Shown here: in pieces, positions 35,782-48,600 of the stretch
Numbering within the stretch: the stretch's first letter is position 1
Layout: each line of letters opens with the position of its first letter
Source: Argopecten irradians
Lineage: Eukaryota; Mollusca; Bivalvia; Pectinida; Pectinidae
Assembly: GCF_041381155.1 (NCBI RefSeq)
Contig: NC_091138.1
Coordinates: 38,495,604-38,559,603 of the forward strand
Direction of reading: 5' to 3'
DNA: 64,000 nucleotides
Translations under genes and position numbers: made by a program
The notes under the pieces: generated by a model
What the model was told of the DNA's origin: nothing
Databases searched by the model: none
The model's input: only the letters and a program-made list of their open reading frames with translations

Positions 35782-36640
35782 AGACAATTGGAAATTTCTA
35801 TTTGTTATGATATATAATATATCTAAAATATCTTAGCTTCAGTCGTGTGTTTTAGTCAGATGATGCAGATGTACAACACGTAAATTATATAGTAGTATAG
35901 AGTAATTTTAGGCTAATTTTACTACATAAGATGTGAAAAGCGAAATGTTTGTTCTCAAGTATCTCATTAGACCTTTTCATATGTGGATATGAAGTATAGT
36001 AATATTCTAACCTCGGCATCACAGACTATTGCGACCCTCAGATAGAATATCCCTGTCTTTCATAGAGTCTTAATATTATACACTATTAGATATGTTCTGG
36101 TTTCCCACTATTTTCATTGGCTAATACATGATCACATTGCGTTCAATAGATAGCATATTGACTCGGTGTTTTTATTTTTAGAAACACCGAGTTAATATGC
36201 CTTTGCGAATTCCATTGCCCAAATGCTGCATTCCTCAGAGTGGCATTCAATGACCAATGTTTTTCTTGTAATTAATATACAGATTAGAGAATATTTTTGA
36301 CATTTGTTAAAGAAAACGACATATATAAAGATTAAGGACATTTGCTTCGGTCCACATGTTGTTATATCGCCCTTGTAAGATTTAAAAAATAATGACCTCG
36401 GGCGACGCCCTAGCTCTTTCATTCTGCGCGCGCGATATAAGACCATCTGGACCGCAACAAAGGTCCATAATTTATATTATAGAATATCGTTTCGGTATAT
36501 CCATTTTAAAAAAACATAGAGCCAGTATTTAACGATGTCGTTAACTGTTGTTAAGAAAATTAACATTTAACAACTTTCTAATTAATCGTTAACTTTAATC
36601 ACTTGAGAACCCTCGATTAAGGATTAAACGAGTCGTCAAA
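35782..36640. other. Intergenic; foldback fragments and a short perfect-looking hairpin
   Basis: 35965-36070 resembles the foldback repeat of 55985-56475 (TTTTCATATGTGGATATGAA). No gene is visible until the transposase exon at 36642. Confidence 0.45.
36153..36200. repeat. Short inverted repeat (19-bp arms)
   Basis: GCATATTGACTCGGTGTTT and AAACACCGAGTTAATATGC pair with one mismatch around a 10-base T-rich loop. It could be a MITE relic or a terminal piece of a DNA transposon. Confidence 0.75.
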
Positions 36641-36641
36641 T

Positions 36642-37719
36642 ATGGCTGCCAGGATGGTTGTGGTGGTGCCTCCTCGGAGGAAACCGCGCGTGTATGGACA
36701 CCAAGCCATCTTGGACGGTGCATACACCGATCAGGAATTGAGAGCACGCTACAGGTTTGGACAACAGTCCATCGCTTTCCTGAATTTCCTGCTCAAGGAT
36801 AGGTTGGAGAGACATTCCGTCAGGAACCATGCCCTGACTGTAGATCAGCAGGTGCTGGTTACTCTTCGGTTTCCTGCAGGTTTCCTGCAGGTTGTAGGAG
36901 ATACAACAGGTTAGATTTGATTAATATTGATTTGTTTGAGCATTTTTTGTGTTTTGGACATCTATACCAATAATGCAAAATTGAACATTAATAGATTTTC
37001 TAGTAACTAGTAAAAATGGCAGACGACAAAAGATGAGTTGAAAGAATCCTTCCAAAACAGAACCTAGACTTATTGCAAAATTGACTTACAATATCACAAA
37101 AGCTCTTGTTAATTTGCTAATATAATGCAAATATGGTGTTAAATAAGACCCCAAATATTTACAGTAATGAAACCTTAAATGAACTGATGGTCGTTGATTT
37201 CATGATATTTTTTTCAGTACCGCGTTTTATGTATTGTGTAGTTTAGTGTTGTTGTTTAAACAGAAATCTTGTCTATTGCCTTTGTGAACATATCATGTAA
37301 GCATGTTTATACTTCCGTTGCATCACAGGATAGAACAATCTATATATTCTTCGATGTATAATATAATAAAAGTTAGGTATGCAGCCTTGAAACAAAAACA
37401 GGTTTGCTTCTAATGAACCAATTCTCCGAAAAAACTTACTACGAAAAAATGTTGGACAAGAGCACGGTATCACGTTGCGTGTACCGTGTGTGTGGTCGGC
37501 TGGCCGACCACCACAACATTGCTGTAAAATGGCCTTCCCTTGATGAGTGCCGGCGCTCCAAGGCGAATTTTTTTCTTCAATACGGCTGGATTTCCGTCAG
37601 TGATGGTGCTGTGGATGGGACCCACATCCGGATACAAGCTCCACACGTGGATAAGCCATCCTACGTCAACCGGAAGGGATTCCACAACATCAACGTGCAC
37701 TGTGTCTGCGACGCAGATG
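36642..37719 (+). CDS. PIF/Harbinger (HARBI1-like) transposase, two exons, C-terminus missing
   Basis: Exon 1 (36642-36909) encodes RKPRVYGHQAILDGAYTDQE, RYRFGQQSIAFLNFLL and VTLRFPAGFLQVVGDTTG. Exon 2 (37402-37719, ACAG acceptor, GT donor) continues in phase with DKSTVSRCVYRV, VKWPSLDECRRSKANFF, SDGAVDGTHIRIQAP and GFHNINVHCVCDADG. Both match the helix-turn-helix and first catalytic Asp (DGTHI) of DDE_Tnp_4 nucleases. About 195 residues are present; HARBI1 proteins usually have about 350, and the second and third acids of the DDE triad are not found before the SINE at 37881. No terminal inverted repeats were recognised. It is either a decayed Harbinger transposon or a truncated HARBI1-like gene copy. 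Confidence 0.75.
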
Positions 37720-37880
37720 GTAGGTGTTAAGTCCATTAGTGCATTGCCCGAAATCTGTAGTCTGTTTCAACTTTGAATATTACAGAACATATATTCCCAA
37801 CCATTGATTTCTTAAGGGTGCCGTCATATGGCCATTATTCTTCTAATTAACATGCACAGTAATTACAGTAATGCTTTTAA

Positions 37881-38417
37881 TGTTTGTTTGTTTGTTTGAT
37901 TTAATTAACGTCCTATTAACAGCTATGGTCATGTAAGGACGGCCTCTCATGTATGCGGAGTGTTGCGTGTATGTTGTGCGAGGTGAGTGTACTGGGAGAC
38001 TGCGGTATGTTCGTGTTGTGTCTTCTTGTATAGTGGAACTGTTGCCCTGTTTATAGTGCTATATCACTGAAGCATGCCGCCGAAGACACCAAGCAACACA
38101 CACCACCCGGTCACATTATACTGACAACGGGCGAACCAGTCGTCCCACTCCCTGTATACTGAACGCTAAGCAGGAGCAGAAACTACCACTTTTTTATAGA
38201 CTTTGGTGTGTCTCGGCCAGGGGACAGAACCCAGAGCCTTCCTCACAGGGGCGAACGCTCAACTCAAGGCCAAAAGTGAGGCGGTGCCAAGGGAGGCATT
38301 AGGAAAGATAAAGTCAGCTAGGAAGAAGAGAAAAGATAAGATCCTAAACTTAGTCGCCTTATACGATCATGCAATAGGGGCAGCAGGTACAATTCTAACG
38401 CCCTACCTGCAGGGCCA
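37881..38417 (-). mobile_element. SINE-like family A, full copy with perfect 11-bp target-site duplication
   Basis: Complete tail-to-head copy. AATGCTTTTAA occurs at 37870-37880 and again at 38418-38428, so the insertion edges are firm. It sits just downstream of the Harbinger-like exon 2. Confidence 0.9.
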
Positions 38418-38429
38418 AATGCTTTTAAC

Positions 38430-39395
38430 TTTTGTCGAAAAATACATACTATGGTGTTATACGACCCTGTTAGAATACCTTAAATTTGGATATTTTGTAT
38501 GTGGTCATATTTTGGTATATTTGTCGCTAGGAAAATTTAACACAAAAATGTGACTACGTATTTATTTGTTTATATATCAAGATCAACATAAACACTATAT
38601 TAATCACATGGGTATGTAGTTAATTGTAAGTTACTCAAACACGTTATGTAAACATACGTTTAAGGTATCTTCTATCAACCGTAAAAACTATTACACGGCA
38701 AGTGTTTATTTCTTGAAAACACGTATAAATGTATGTGATCATCAAACTTCTATTGAAGACCAATATTAGAAAGGATTGACCAAGAAAAGTTTATTACATG
38801 GCTTTCGGTACTTGCGGCTTCAATTTAAATCCCATCAGTGTTTCATTGTTGGGGGATCTATGCGACAATAGGAACAAGTAATACGACATCAACAAAGTTC
38901 CATATTTGAAAAATATGTAAAATAATGTATATGTATATATAATAAATTATAGAAAATCAAAAAAAGTTACAACACTATCAATACATAACAACAAAAAATT
39001 GATTAAGATAGCTATATTAGTAATATAAGTATCTGGTGCGAAAACTTTATACAAGAAATTACGTATACCACACAATACCTTTTAATCCTTGCTTTTCCAC
39101 AATATATTGCTCCATTGCTTTTTCACGCAAAAACTTTAGTTATCCAGTTAATTTTAATATACATTTCGCATATATACTTCTTTTAAGATTTGTTGAAAAA
39201 ATTGAGTAGGAATTGCAAGCATTTCCGTCAGTCAACATGATGTTATATGATATAATAACAACTTTTGAGGAACAGTATATGACGATTTCCCTTCCGATTC
39301 ATCCATTCACTTACCATTCGGTCAAAGTCATATGAATTAACGGACACATAGATACCCAAAACAAATATAATATAAAACAATGATCCGTTATAAGA
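38430..39395. other. Intergenic, downstream of the second chitinase gene
   Basis: AT-rich sequence with no convincing exon. I looked here for the missing transposase C-terminus and found none. Confidence 0.45.
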
Positions 39396-39398
39396 AAC

Positions 39399-39404
39399 TT
39401 TATT
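39399..39404 (-). terminator. Polyadenylation signal of the CBM14-bearing chitinase
   Basis: AATAAA on the minus strand about 24 bases past the TAA stop, a short 3' untranslated region. Confidence 0.65.
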
Positions 39405-39427
39405 AGTATAAAACAGAAAACTGCATC

Positions 39428-39630
39428 TTAGCCCACACTGCTGGCGCAACTTGGCACATTCATTCGGAAGTCACAAGCATCAAGTTTAACGTTGAAGCTC
39501 AGTCCTGGGGGGCAGGGCTGGCGAAAAGCTAGTCCAAAGGAACACTGGTAGAAGTACTGGCAGTCTTGTGGATCAAGGAAGTACCCATTGATTTTCCCGG
39601 AGCAAAAACTGTTGTTTATGTTGACATTTG
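39428..39630 (-). CDS. Second CBM14 domain and C-terminus
   Basis: The terminal exon encodes [42 protein letters not shown] and VPSCASSVG, then TAA. All six CBM14 cysteines are present. The acceptor at 39631 was chosen because it keeps phase with the previous exon, whereas the closer AACAG does not. Confidence 0.85.
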
Positions 39631-42600
39631 CTTTAATGAAAAATAAAATCTTTATCCCAATATTTCATATCCACATATGAAAGAGTCAACCATACGTGGG
39701 ATACAATGCAATAGTGAAATTTCACCAAGGTATATCTAACTATCAAGAATGTTTTGAAATTATCAGTAAACATCAATGGATATGAAAAATAATTTTAGAC
39801 AGAACATGTTTGTAAATTTTGTGAATTTTTTTTTAGTAGTAGTGACCTTTGTAGTTGACCTTTTGACCCCAAATACAAACCCAAGCTATATTATCTCCTA
39901 TGTTACCATTGTATGAAGTTTGAACAAATTCCGTTGATATGTTCCCAAGTTATCATTCGGACACTGAAATTTGTGAAATAAAGATTGTTTCACAAATTTC
40001 AGTGTCCAAATGATACCTTGAGAACACATCAACGGAATTTAATGGTAACATACCTTGGGTTTGAATTTGTTGTTAAAAAGGTCAATTTTTTTGTAAGTGA
40101 CCTTTGTAGTTGACCTTTTGACCCCAAATTCAATCCCAAGCTGTAATTTCTCATATGCTACCATTGTGTGAAGTTTGATCAAAATGCGTTGATTTTTTCC
40201 CAAAGTTATCGTCTGGAAACGTTTGTTTGTTTGATTAATTAACGTCATATTTACAGCTATGGCCATGTAAGGACGGCCTACCATGTATGCGGTGTGTTGC
40301 AAGTATGTTGTGCGAGGGGCGTGTTTTTGGAGACTGTGAATGATTTTAAACAATTCATTTTTAGTAATAGTGACCTTTGTTGTTGACTTTTTGACCCCAG
40401 ATTCAATCCCAAGCTGTATTCTCCCATATGCTATCATTGTGTGAAGTTTGATCAAAATCCATCCATTAATACTCAAGTCATCTGGAAACCAAATCCGAAA
40501 CCAAACACTAAAGTCCCTTTCCAGTTTCCAGCAGTGGACTAAAAAGAATTGCTTGATGTCTGCTGGTATAGTTACCTGACATACACTTACCTGGAGCGCT
40601 GGTCGCAGCTGGAGCATGTGTTGGTTGTGGCGTATTTATACCTGGTTGTGGGGTTTGCAGAGGCATGTAAGTGACTGGTCCGATGGTGACAGAAGCGGTG
40701 GCCTGGACTGGATTCTGTGTTACTGCCGGGGGCTGAGAAGAAGGTGACTGACTTACGCTGCAGTGTACGTTTCTTGGCCAATCACAGAATGAAGAGGACG
40801 GATTAAATAAAAGCCCGGATGTACATGCCACCTCAAACGCTGATCCACCGGCACAGATAAAGTATTTGGAGCAATCGGTCGGGTTGGGGTAAAAACTAGG
40901 ATTTCGTCCTGTACATTTGAAGTTGCTTGAAGGTGAAACTGTGTGATGAGCTGTAAGAAGGTAAACAGCAAAATTATCAATACTTGTTTTTAGTTGTTTC
41001 ATCATTAATGAAAATGCATCTTCACATAATGTTTTTGTGTGATGAAACCATTATATCAAATTCATGAAATGTGTATACGACTTGAGTGACATATCGGATG
41101 TTGGCCCTGCAGGTAGGGCGTTAGAATTGTACCTGCTGCCCCTATTGCATGATCGTAAAAGGCGACTAAATTTAGGACCTTATCTTTTCTCTTCTTTCTT
41201 AATGACTTTATCTTTCCTAATGCCTCCCTTGGCACCGCCTCACTTTTGGCCTTGAGTTGAGCGTTCGCCCCTGTGAGGAAGGCTCTGGGTTCTGTCCCCT
41301 GGCCGAGACACACCAAAGTCTATAAAAGTGGTAGTTTCTACTCCTGCTTAGCGCTCAGCATAACGGGAGTGGGACGACTGGTTCACCCGTTGTCAGTATA
41401 ATGTGACCGGGTGAGGTGTGTTGCTTGGTGTCTTCGGCGGCATGCTTCAGTGATATAGCACTTTAAAAAGGGCAATAGTTCCACTATACAAGAAGACACA
41501 ACATGAATATACCACAGTCTCCCAAGACACGCACCTCGCACAACATACACGCAACAGACCACATACATGGGAGGCCGTCCTTACAAGTTACATGACCATA
41601 GCTGTTAATAGGACGTTAATTAATCAAACAAACAAACAAACAAAAATTGTTTTTGACTTACAAGATGTTGTTTTTGACTTACCGGATGTTGTTTGTGGGA
41701 CATGAGTGACATGGACAGGAGCATTTGTCGTCACTCTTGTGGTACGAACAGGTGCTTGAGTTGTAACTACAGGCTGAGTGGTAACGGGTGCTGATGTCTG
41801 TGGACTAATGCTAGTATTCTTAAAATTGATGAGCTTAATGGAAGAAATTTAAGGTGCTCTGAATGGTAATTTCTCGGAGAGGGCAATAATTATATAATAA
41901 TTAGAAAGATAACTCGTACGAGCTTATTTTTGCTTAAACGTTTTTTGTATTTCATTAAAAACATTTGGAAGAGAGCTTAAGAGTCAACTTTTCTATTGTG
42001 AAAATCAATCGCGTAAACGTTAGATAAGAACTTTTTGTAAAATACTGGTATATGAATCAGAGTGGACAGCTACGATACTGAACCATTGCATTGTGTACAC
42101 ACTGGTGACCATAATATATATTACGGTGTAAAACGATATGATTTTCAAATACAGCAGATTAAACCCTTCCTTAGAAGAGCAAAGGAAAACTTTCAACGTC
42201 ATCTTAAATCACCAAAATCAGCCCAAAACCGAAACTTACCGATTTCGCCGGCAGCCATCTTTAATGACCGTAATATATATTACATTATATTATTATATAA
42301 TTATATTATAGTGTGTGCACAGTGCCTTGGCGGACCTCGCGTCAAAATTGCTTTCAAAATTTGATTGGATGTAGCTAGGTTCAGTCGACCAATTAAAAGC
42401 GGTTTTTACGACGATTTTATGTTATAATGTAACGTTTTAATAACGTATTGCTATTGTATTAATAACGTTATTCTGATTTACTTGCGTTTTTGATAACCTG
42501 ATCATGACTTATTCCGCATTTACACCACCATAACTTACCCGGTAATAATTACATCATTCTGACTAAAATTCAGAATGAATAACTGACTAAAATTCAGAAT

Positions 42601-45600
42601 GAATAACTAATGGCCCTGCAGGTAGGGCGTTAGAATTGTACCTGCTGCCCCTATTGCATGATCGTAAAAGGCGACTAAATTTAGGATCATATATTTTCTC
42701 TTCTTCCTAACTGACTTTATCTTTCCTAATGCCTCCCTTGGCATCGCCTCACTTTTGGCCTTGAGTTGAGCGTTCGCCCCTGTGAGGAAGGCTCTGGGTT
42801 CTGTCCCCTGGCCGAGACACACCAAAGTCTATAAAAGTGATAGTTTCTGCTCCTGCTTAGCGCTCAGCATACAGGGAGTTGGACGACTGGTTGGCCCGTT
42901 GTCAGTATAATGTGACCGGGTGGGTGTGTTGCTTGGTGTCTTCGGCGGCATGCTTCAGTGTTATAGCACTATAAAAAGGGCAATAGTTCCACTATACAAG
43001 AAGACACAACACGAATATACCGCAGTCTCCCAAAACACGCACCTCGCACAACATACACGCAATACTACGCATACATGGGAGGCCGTCCTTACATGACCAT
43101 AGCTGTTAATAGGACGTTAATAAATCAAACAAACAAACAAACTGAATAACTAAGGTTTTGAATACTTCATCCTGACTTACTTATTGTGGCTTACTCCTGA
43201 CCCAGACCTTGTCAACTCGTCATTGATAGCGTTCAGGAGGGGATACTTTCCTTGTCCACACGATCCAATGAAATCGTCTATAGCAAGATCCCAAACCATA
43301 ATACCACCAAACTGTTCCTGCTTAACGAAATCTACCTAAAACAAGAAATTCAGTAATGACAGTCATTGATCATAAGATGTTGTTCAGATTGAATCTTCGT
43401 TATCAAGTGTTGTGTTATTGCAAAATTAATACGTTGATTTGGTTAGTTTTATTCTGCTTCCCGTCCGTCCTTTCAATATCAGAAACCATTTAAGGATGTT
43501 CTTTTCTGTATTCGATATGGTTTTGGGAGACTATGGTATATATTCGCTATGCATTCATGTGATAGCGGAAATGTAATGTAGTTATATTACTTCAGTATCG
43601 TTTTCATAACATTATATAAATCATGATATAGTAAAGACTTTTTTTTCACATCTTCAAATGACTCGTATCCATGTGAACATTACCTACCTTTTTACGGAGA
43701 CTGTCCTGGTCATCGTAGCCCACCCATTGGTCACCCTGGACGATGTAGGGAACCTCTTGACCTTGTATTATGTGTTTCTGAGATGTTGGGATCATTTGAC
43801 AAATCTGAAGGTTAAAAGATACATATATTGTGAAACTCGTCCTGAAATTTGAATATTACCGCGGCAAGGCACGTAAAATGTAAGACTCGTACGTTTCGTA
43901 TGAAATAGATACTAATACATATCATTATCGAATTGACAAAATAATAATAGCCATATTTCTTACCTCATAATAGGCTAGGAAGCCTGCCTCATTCGTATAG
44001 CGTCCAGCATTACCAGCTCCCCGGGCTGGAGCATTAACACCGTTATTGTTAGGGTCCTTCAGTGTAAACGAGCGGCCGTATAGAGCCATCCCAACGTTGA
44101 GCATGCTCTTCGGTACTCCTCTCTTTGTATATTCGAGGGCGGCCCATTCCTTTGGAAAAAAAACATGCACATGGAAAAAATGTAATTACTGTACTTTTTT
44201 AATATCAATAGGAAAGAAATAAAAAGTGGCATTCATTAGAAGGGCCCGCTTCCGCTAAGGTGAACATTAGCTGCAGTAAATGACTAAGTGACACCAAACA
44301 TTCCTAAATGCTTTCATCATCAGTGTACGCAGTATCTTCAAAAGGTTCTAGTGAACAAATGTCATTGGCATCGACCGATTTTCTTCACAGGTTATTGCGG
44401 CCTTCTTGAATTTCTCGGGAAATACCCAACTCCTTATTGAACATCTTCATTCTATCAGATTGTACTATGTGCAGTTTTAATTCAAAACAAACGGTGTTAT
44501 ATTGTACAGACACGGTTATCACTGTAAGAACGGCCTCCTATGTATGCGATATGTTGCTTATGTGAGGTATTGATGCGTGTTTGTGTGTCTCGGACAGGGA
44601 TAAGAACCCGGAACCTTCCTCACAGGTGTGAGCACCAAACAATAAAAGTAAGGCGGTGTTAAGTGAGACGTTAGTAAAAGGTAAGTCAGTTAGGATGAAT
44701 AGAAAAGATAACATCCTAAATTTAGTCGCCTTTTACGAACACACAATGAGGACAGCAGGTGCAGTCCTGCAGTATTCAGTTAGAATTGCAGTTTCCAGCT
44801 GTTTAAGAATAGGGCGTATGAAAACCCCGAAATTATCTTATATATGATTTATATGCCCTTAAAATGTCAATTATGTCACGTACATGTTCTACTGTTGATG
44901 GGATCTTACCAGATTCAGGGTTGCGTCATTTCCAATATCCATGGGGCCTGCCTTAAGTGGACTGTTGTGACCAGTGTGGTCTTCGAACGCTCCGTGAAGG
45001 TCATACGACATCAGGTTGATCATATCTAGATATCTAAGTGGAAAAAACCGAATCAATTCTCAGATTAATGAGAGGTTGTTTATATATTCTTAAACATGCT
45101 CCATCACTGACAAATGACATTTTTTCGCTATCAAAAATAGGAACAGACGGGAAAAAATGAAGATAATTAATTGCATCCCGAAAAAAAAATCTTTCGAATA
45201 TAAGTACCTGGGCTCTGAAATGGGACATAAAGTTTAACCCCACTAAAACTGAATCATTAATATTTTCAAGGAAACGAAACGTCATTCATCCCGATATATA
45301 TTTTGACAATAACACGGTTCATACAGCTAGCACACATAGACATTTAGGAGTTCTACTTTCTGACGACTGTAAATGGACTCACCACATAGATTATGTATAC
45401 CAGAAAGCATTTAAAAGGATAAATATTTTAAAAGCATTAAAAAAAGAGTGTCACGTAAAACTCTTTTAAACATTTATAAAAGTTATATTTTACCTATTTT
45501 AGAATATGCTGATGTTTTATGGGATAACTGTACTGAACAATGTAAACTTCTGTTAGAGTCTGTCCACTTAGAAGCCGCTAGGATTATAACGGGATTGCGC

Positions 45601-48600
45601 AGAGGTACCTCCCATGATATACTTTATAAAGAACTAGCTTGGGAATCTCTTTCGGATCGGCGTCAAAAACACTAACTTTTCTTATGTTTAAGATACTCCG
45701 TGGATTTGCTCCACAGCATTTGATTGAAATTGTACAACCATTTTTATATCAGCCTGAAAATGAGAGATATCCACTAAGGATGACAAGATATTTTAATATT
45801 CCTATGTGCAGAACTGCAAGTTACTATACTAGTTTTTTTCCAAGTACCTTTAGAGAATTTAATTCTTTCGCTTTAAACTTTGACTTATCGAATGTTAATA
45901 CTGTTGCACAATTTAAAACACTCCTTTTTAACATTATTAGTAAAATGGAACCTGATATAACAAATACCTTTATAAACAAAGGTTCTCGAATTATAAATAT
46001 TACTCTGTGCCAGCTCAGAAATTCCTCTAGCAATCTAAATTCTGACCTATTTCGCGATCATTTGAGAGATTCTCCAATTTGTTCTTGTGGCCTTGGTAAT
46101 GAAACAGCCGAACACTATCTTTTCATATGTCCTTTATTTAATGAACAAAGATCATCACTCAGAACCAAAATACATAACTCTAATATCCCCCACTCGCATT
46201 TTAACGCAAAAACTCTACTGCATGGCTGTGACAATTGTGATGAAGAAAAAATACATATTTATTGCAATGCATATCAGAATATATATCTGAAACTAAAAGA
46301 TTTTTTTAGATTTTTCTACTATGATAGATTGGGGAGATACACTAATAATAATATTCATTCATAATGTAATGTTAAATGTTAAAATATTTTGTTGATAATT
46401 GTACTATACCGGATTTGTTTGGAGATGGCTAATATAGGCTTTGCCTGTTGCCAAATCCATTTGCATATTATTTGCAATAAAATTTGTTGAAATTAAAAAA
46501 ATTTAAAAAAAATCCCGAAAAAAATCCGTGGCAATATGTCCTGTATGGAATTGATTATTGATTGCGCATGCACCAAAAGCAAAACCAATTATTTCATATT
46601 AATTGTTGCGTTAAGTAGACATACATGTATTTATGCACGATTAAACACCAATTATTGTTCGAATAATGAGCATCGTTTATGCTCTGTTGGCGATGTAGCA
46701 TCTTTAACGTACTTGATTGTTGATATATTATCTTGTAACGTACTTTATTGGTGATATATTATCTTAAATCGTACTTGATTGTTTATATATTATATTGTAA
46801 GGTACTTGATTGTTGATGTATTATCATGTTACATACTTGATTTCTTATACATTATCTCATAACGTACTTGATTATTTGAGGAATGTCATAACCCGTGTCG
46901 ATCTTGGTCTTGCCTGCACCTACAGCAGCCGACAATATCAATCGATTCTTACCAGACGCGGCGGCGTCGGCATCAAAGGTCTGACGTATAATCTGTAAAA
47001 TAACATTGTATTATTAGGTATGACGTAAAATAGCATTTTATTATTAGGCCTGACGTATAATCTGTAAAAAAGCGTTTTATTTTAGGCCTGACATATAATC
47101 TGTAAAATAGCGCTTTATTATTAGGTATGACGTAAAATAGCATTTTATTATTAGGCCTTTCGTATAATCTGTAAAATAGCGATTTATTTTAGACCTGACA
47201 TGTAATCTGTAAAATAGCGCTTTATTATTAGGTCTGACGTATAATCGGTAAAATAGCGTTTTATTATTAGGCCTGACGTATAATCGGTAAAATAGCGTTT
47301 TATTATTAGGTATGACGCATAATCTTTCAAACAGCGTTTAATTATTAGGCATGTTTTATAATCTGTAAAATAGCGTTTTATTATTAGGTTTTTTGTATAG
47401 TTTGTTAAATAGCGATTATATATTAGGCCTGAAGTATAATCTGTAAAATAGCGTTTAATTATTAGGCCTGAAGTATAATCTGTAAAATAGCGTTTTATTA
47501 TTTGGCCTGTCGTATAATCTATAAAAAAGCGTTTTATTATTAGTTATGAGTATAATCTGTTAAAAAAGCGTTTTATTATTAGTTATGACGTATAATCTGT
47601 AAAAAAGCGTTTTATTATTAGGTCTGACGTATAATCTATAAAAAAGCGTTTTATTATTAGGTCTGACGTATAATCTATAAAATATTAATCTATAAAATAA
47701 AAAGCATTTTATTATTAGGTCCGAGCGTATGAGAAATCTTAAAAGGCGTAAAAAAGTGTTTTATTATTTAGGTCTGACGTATAATCTGTATAAAATAGCG
47801 TTTTATTATTAGGTCTGACGTATAATCTGTAAAAAAGCGTTTTATTATTAGGTCTGACGTATAATCTGTAAAAAAGCGTTTTATTATTAGGTCTGACGTA
47901 TAATCTGTAAAAAAGCGTTTTATTATTAGGTCTGACGTATAAATAAAAAAGCGTTTTATTATTAGGTTATCTGACGTATAATCTGTAAAAAAGGCGTTTT
48001 ATTATTAGGTCTGACGTATAATCTTAAAAAAAGCGTTTTATTATTAGGTCTGACGTATAATCTGTAAAAAAGCGTTTTATTATTAGGTCTGACGTATAAT
48101 CTGTAAAAAAGCGTTTTATTATTAGGTCTGACGTATAATCTGTAAAAAAGCGTTTTATTATTAGGTCTGACGTATAATCTATAAAATAGCGTTTTATTAT
48201 TAGGTCTGACGTATAATCTGTAAAAAAGCGTTTTATTATTAGGTCTGACGTATAATCTGTAAAAAAGCGTTTTATTATTAGGTCTGACGTTGACGTATAA
48301 TCTGTAAAAAAGCGTTTTATTATTAGGTCTGACGTATAATCTATAAAAATAGCGTTTTATTATTAGGTCTGACGTATAATCTATAAAATAGCGTTTTATT
48401 ATTAGGTCTGACGTATAATCTGTAAAAAAGCGTTTTATTATTAGGTCTGACGTATAATCTGTAAAAAAGCGTTTTATTATTAGGTCTGACGTATAATCTG
48501 TAAAAAAGCGTTTTATTATTAGGTCTGACGTATAATCTATAAAATAGCGTTTTATTATTAGGTCTGACGTATAATCTGTAAAAAAGCGTTTTATTATTAG

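Noticed and set aside
38850-38890. TTGTTGGGGGATCTATG read as the LLGDxGY segment of a Harbinger transposase
   Set aside because: Flanking residues do not fit the family and no splice acceptor or further catalytic residues are present.
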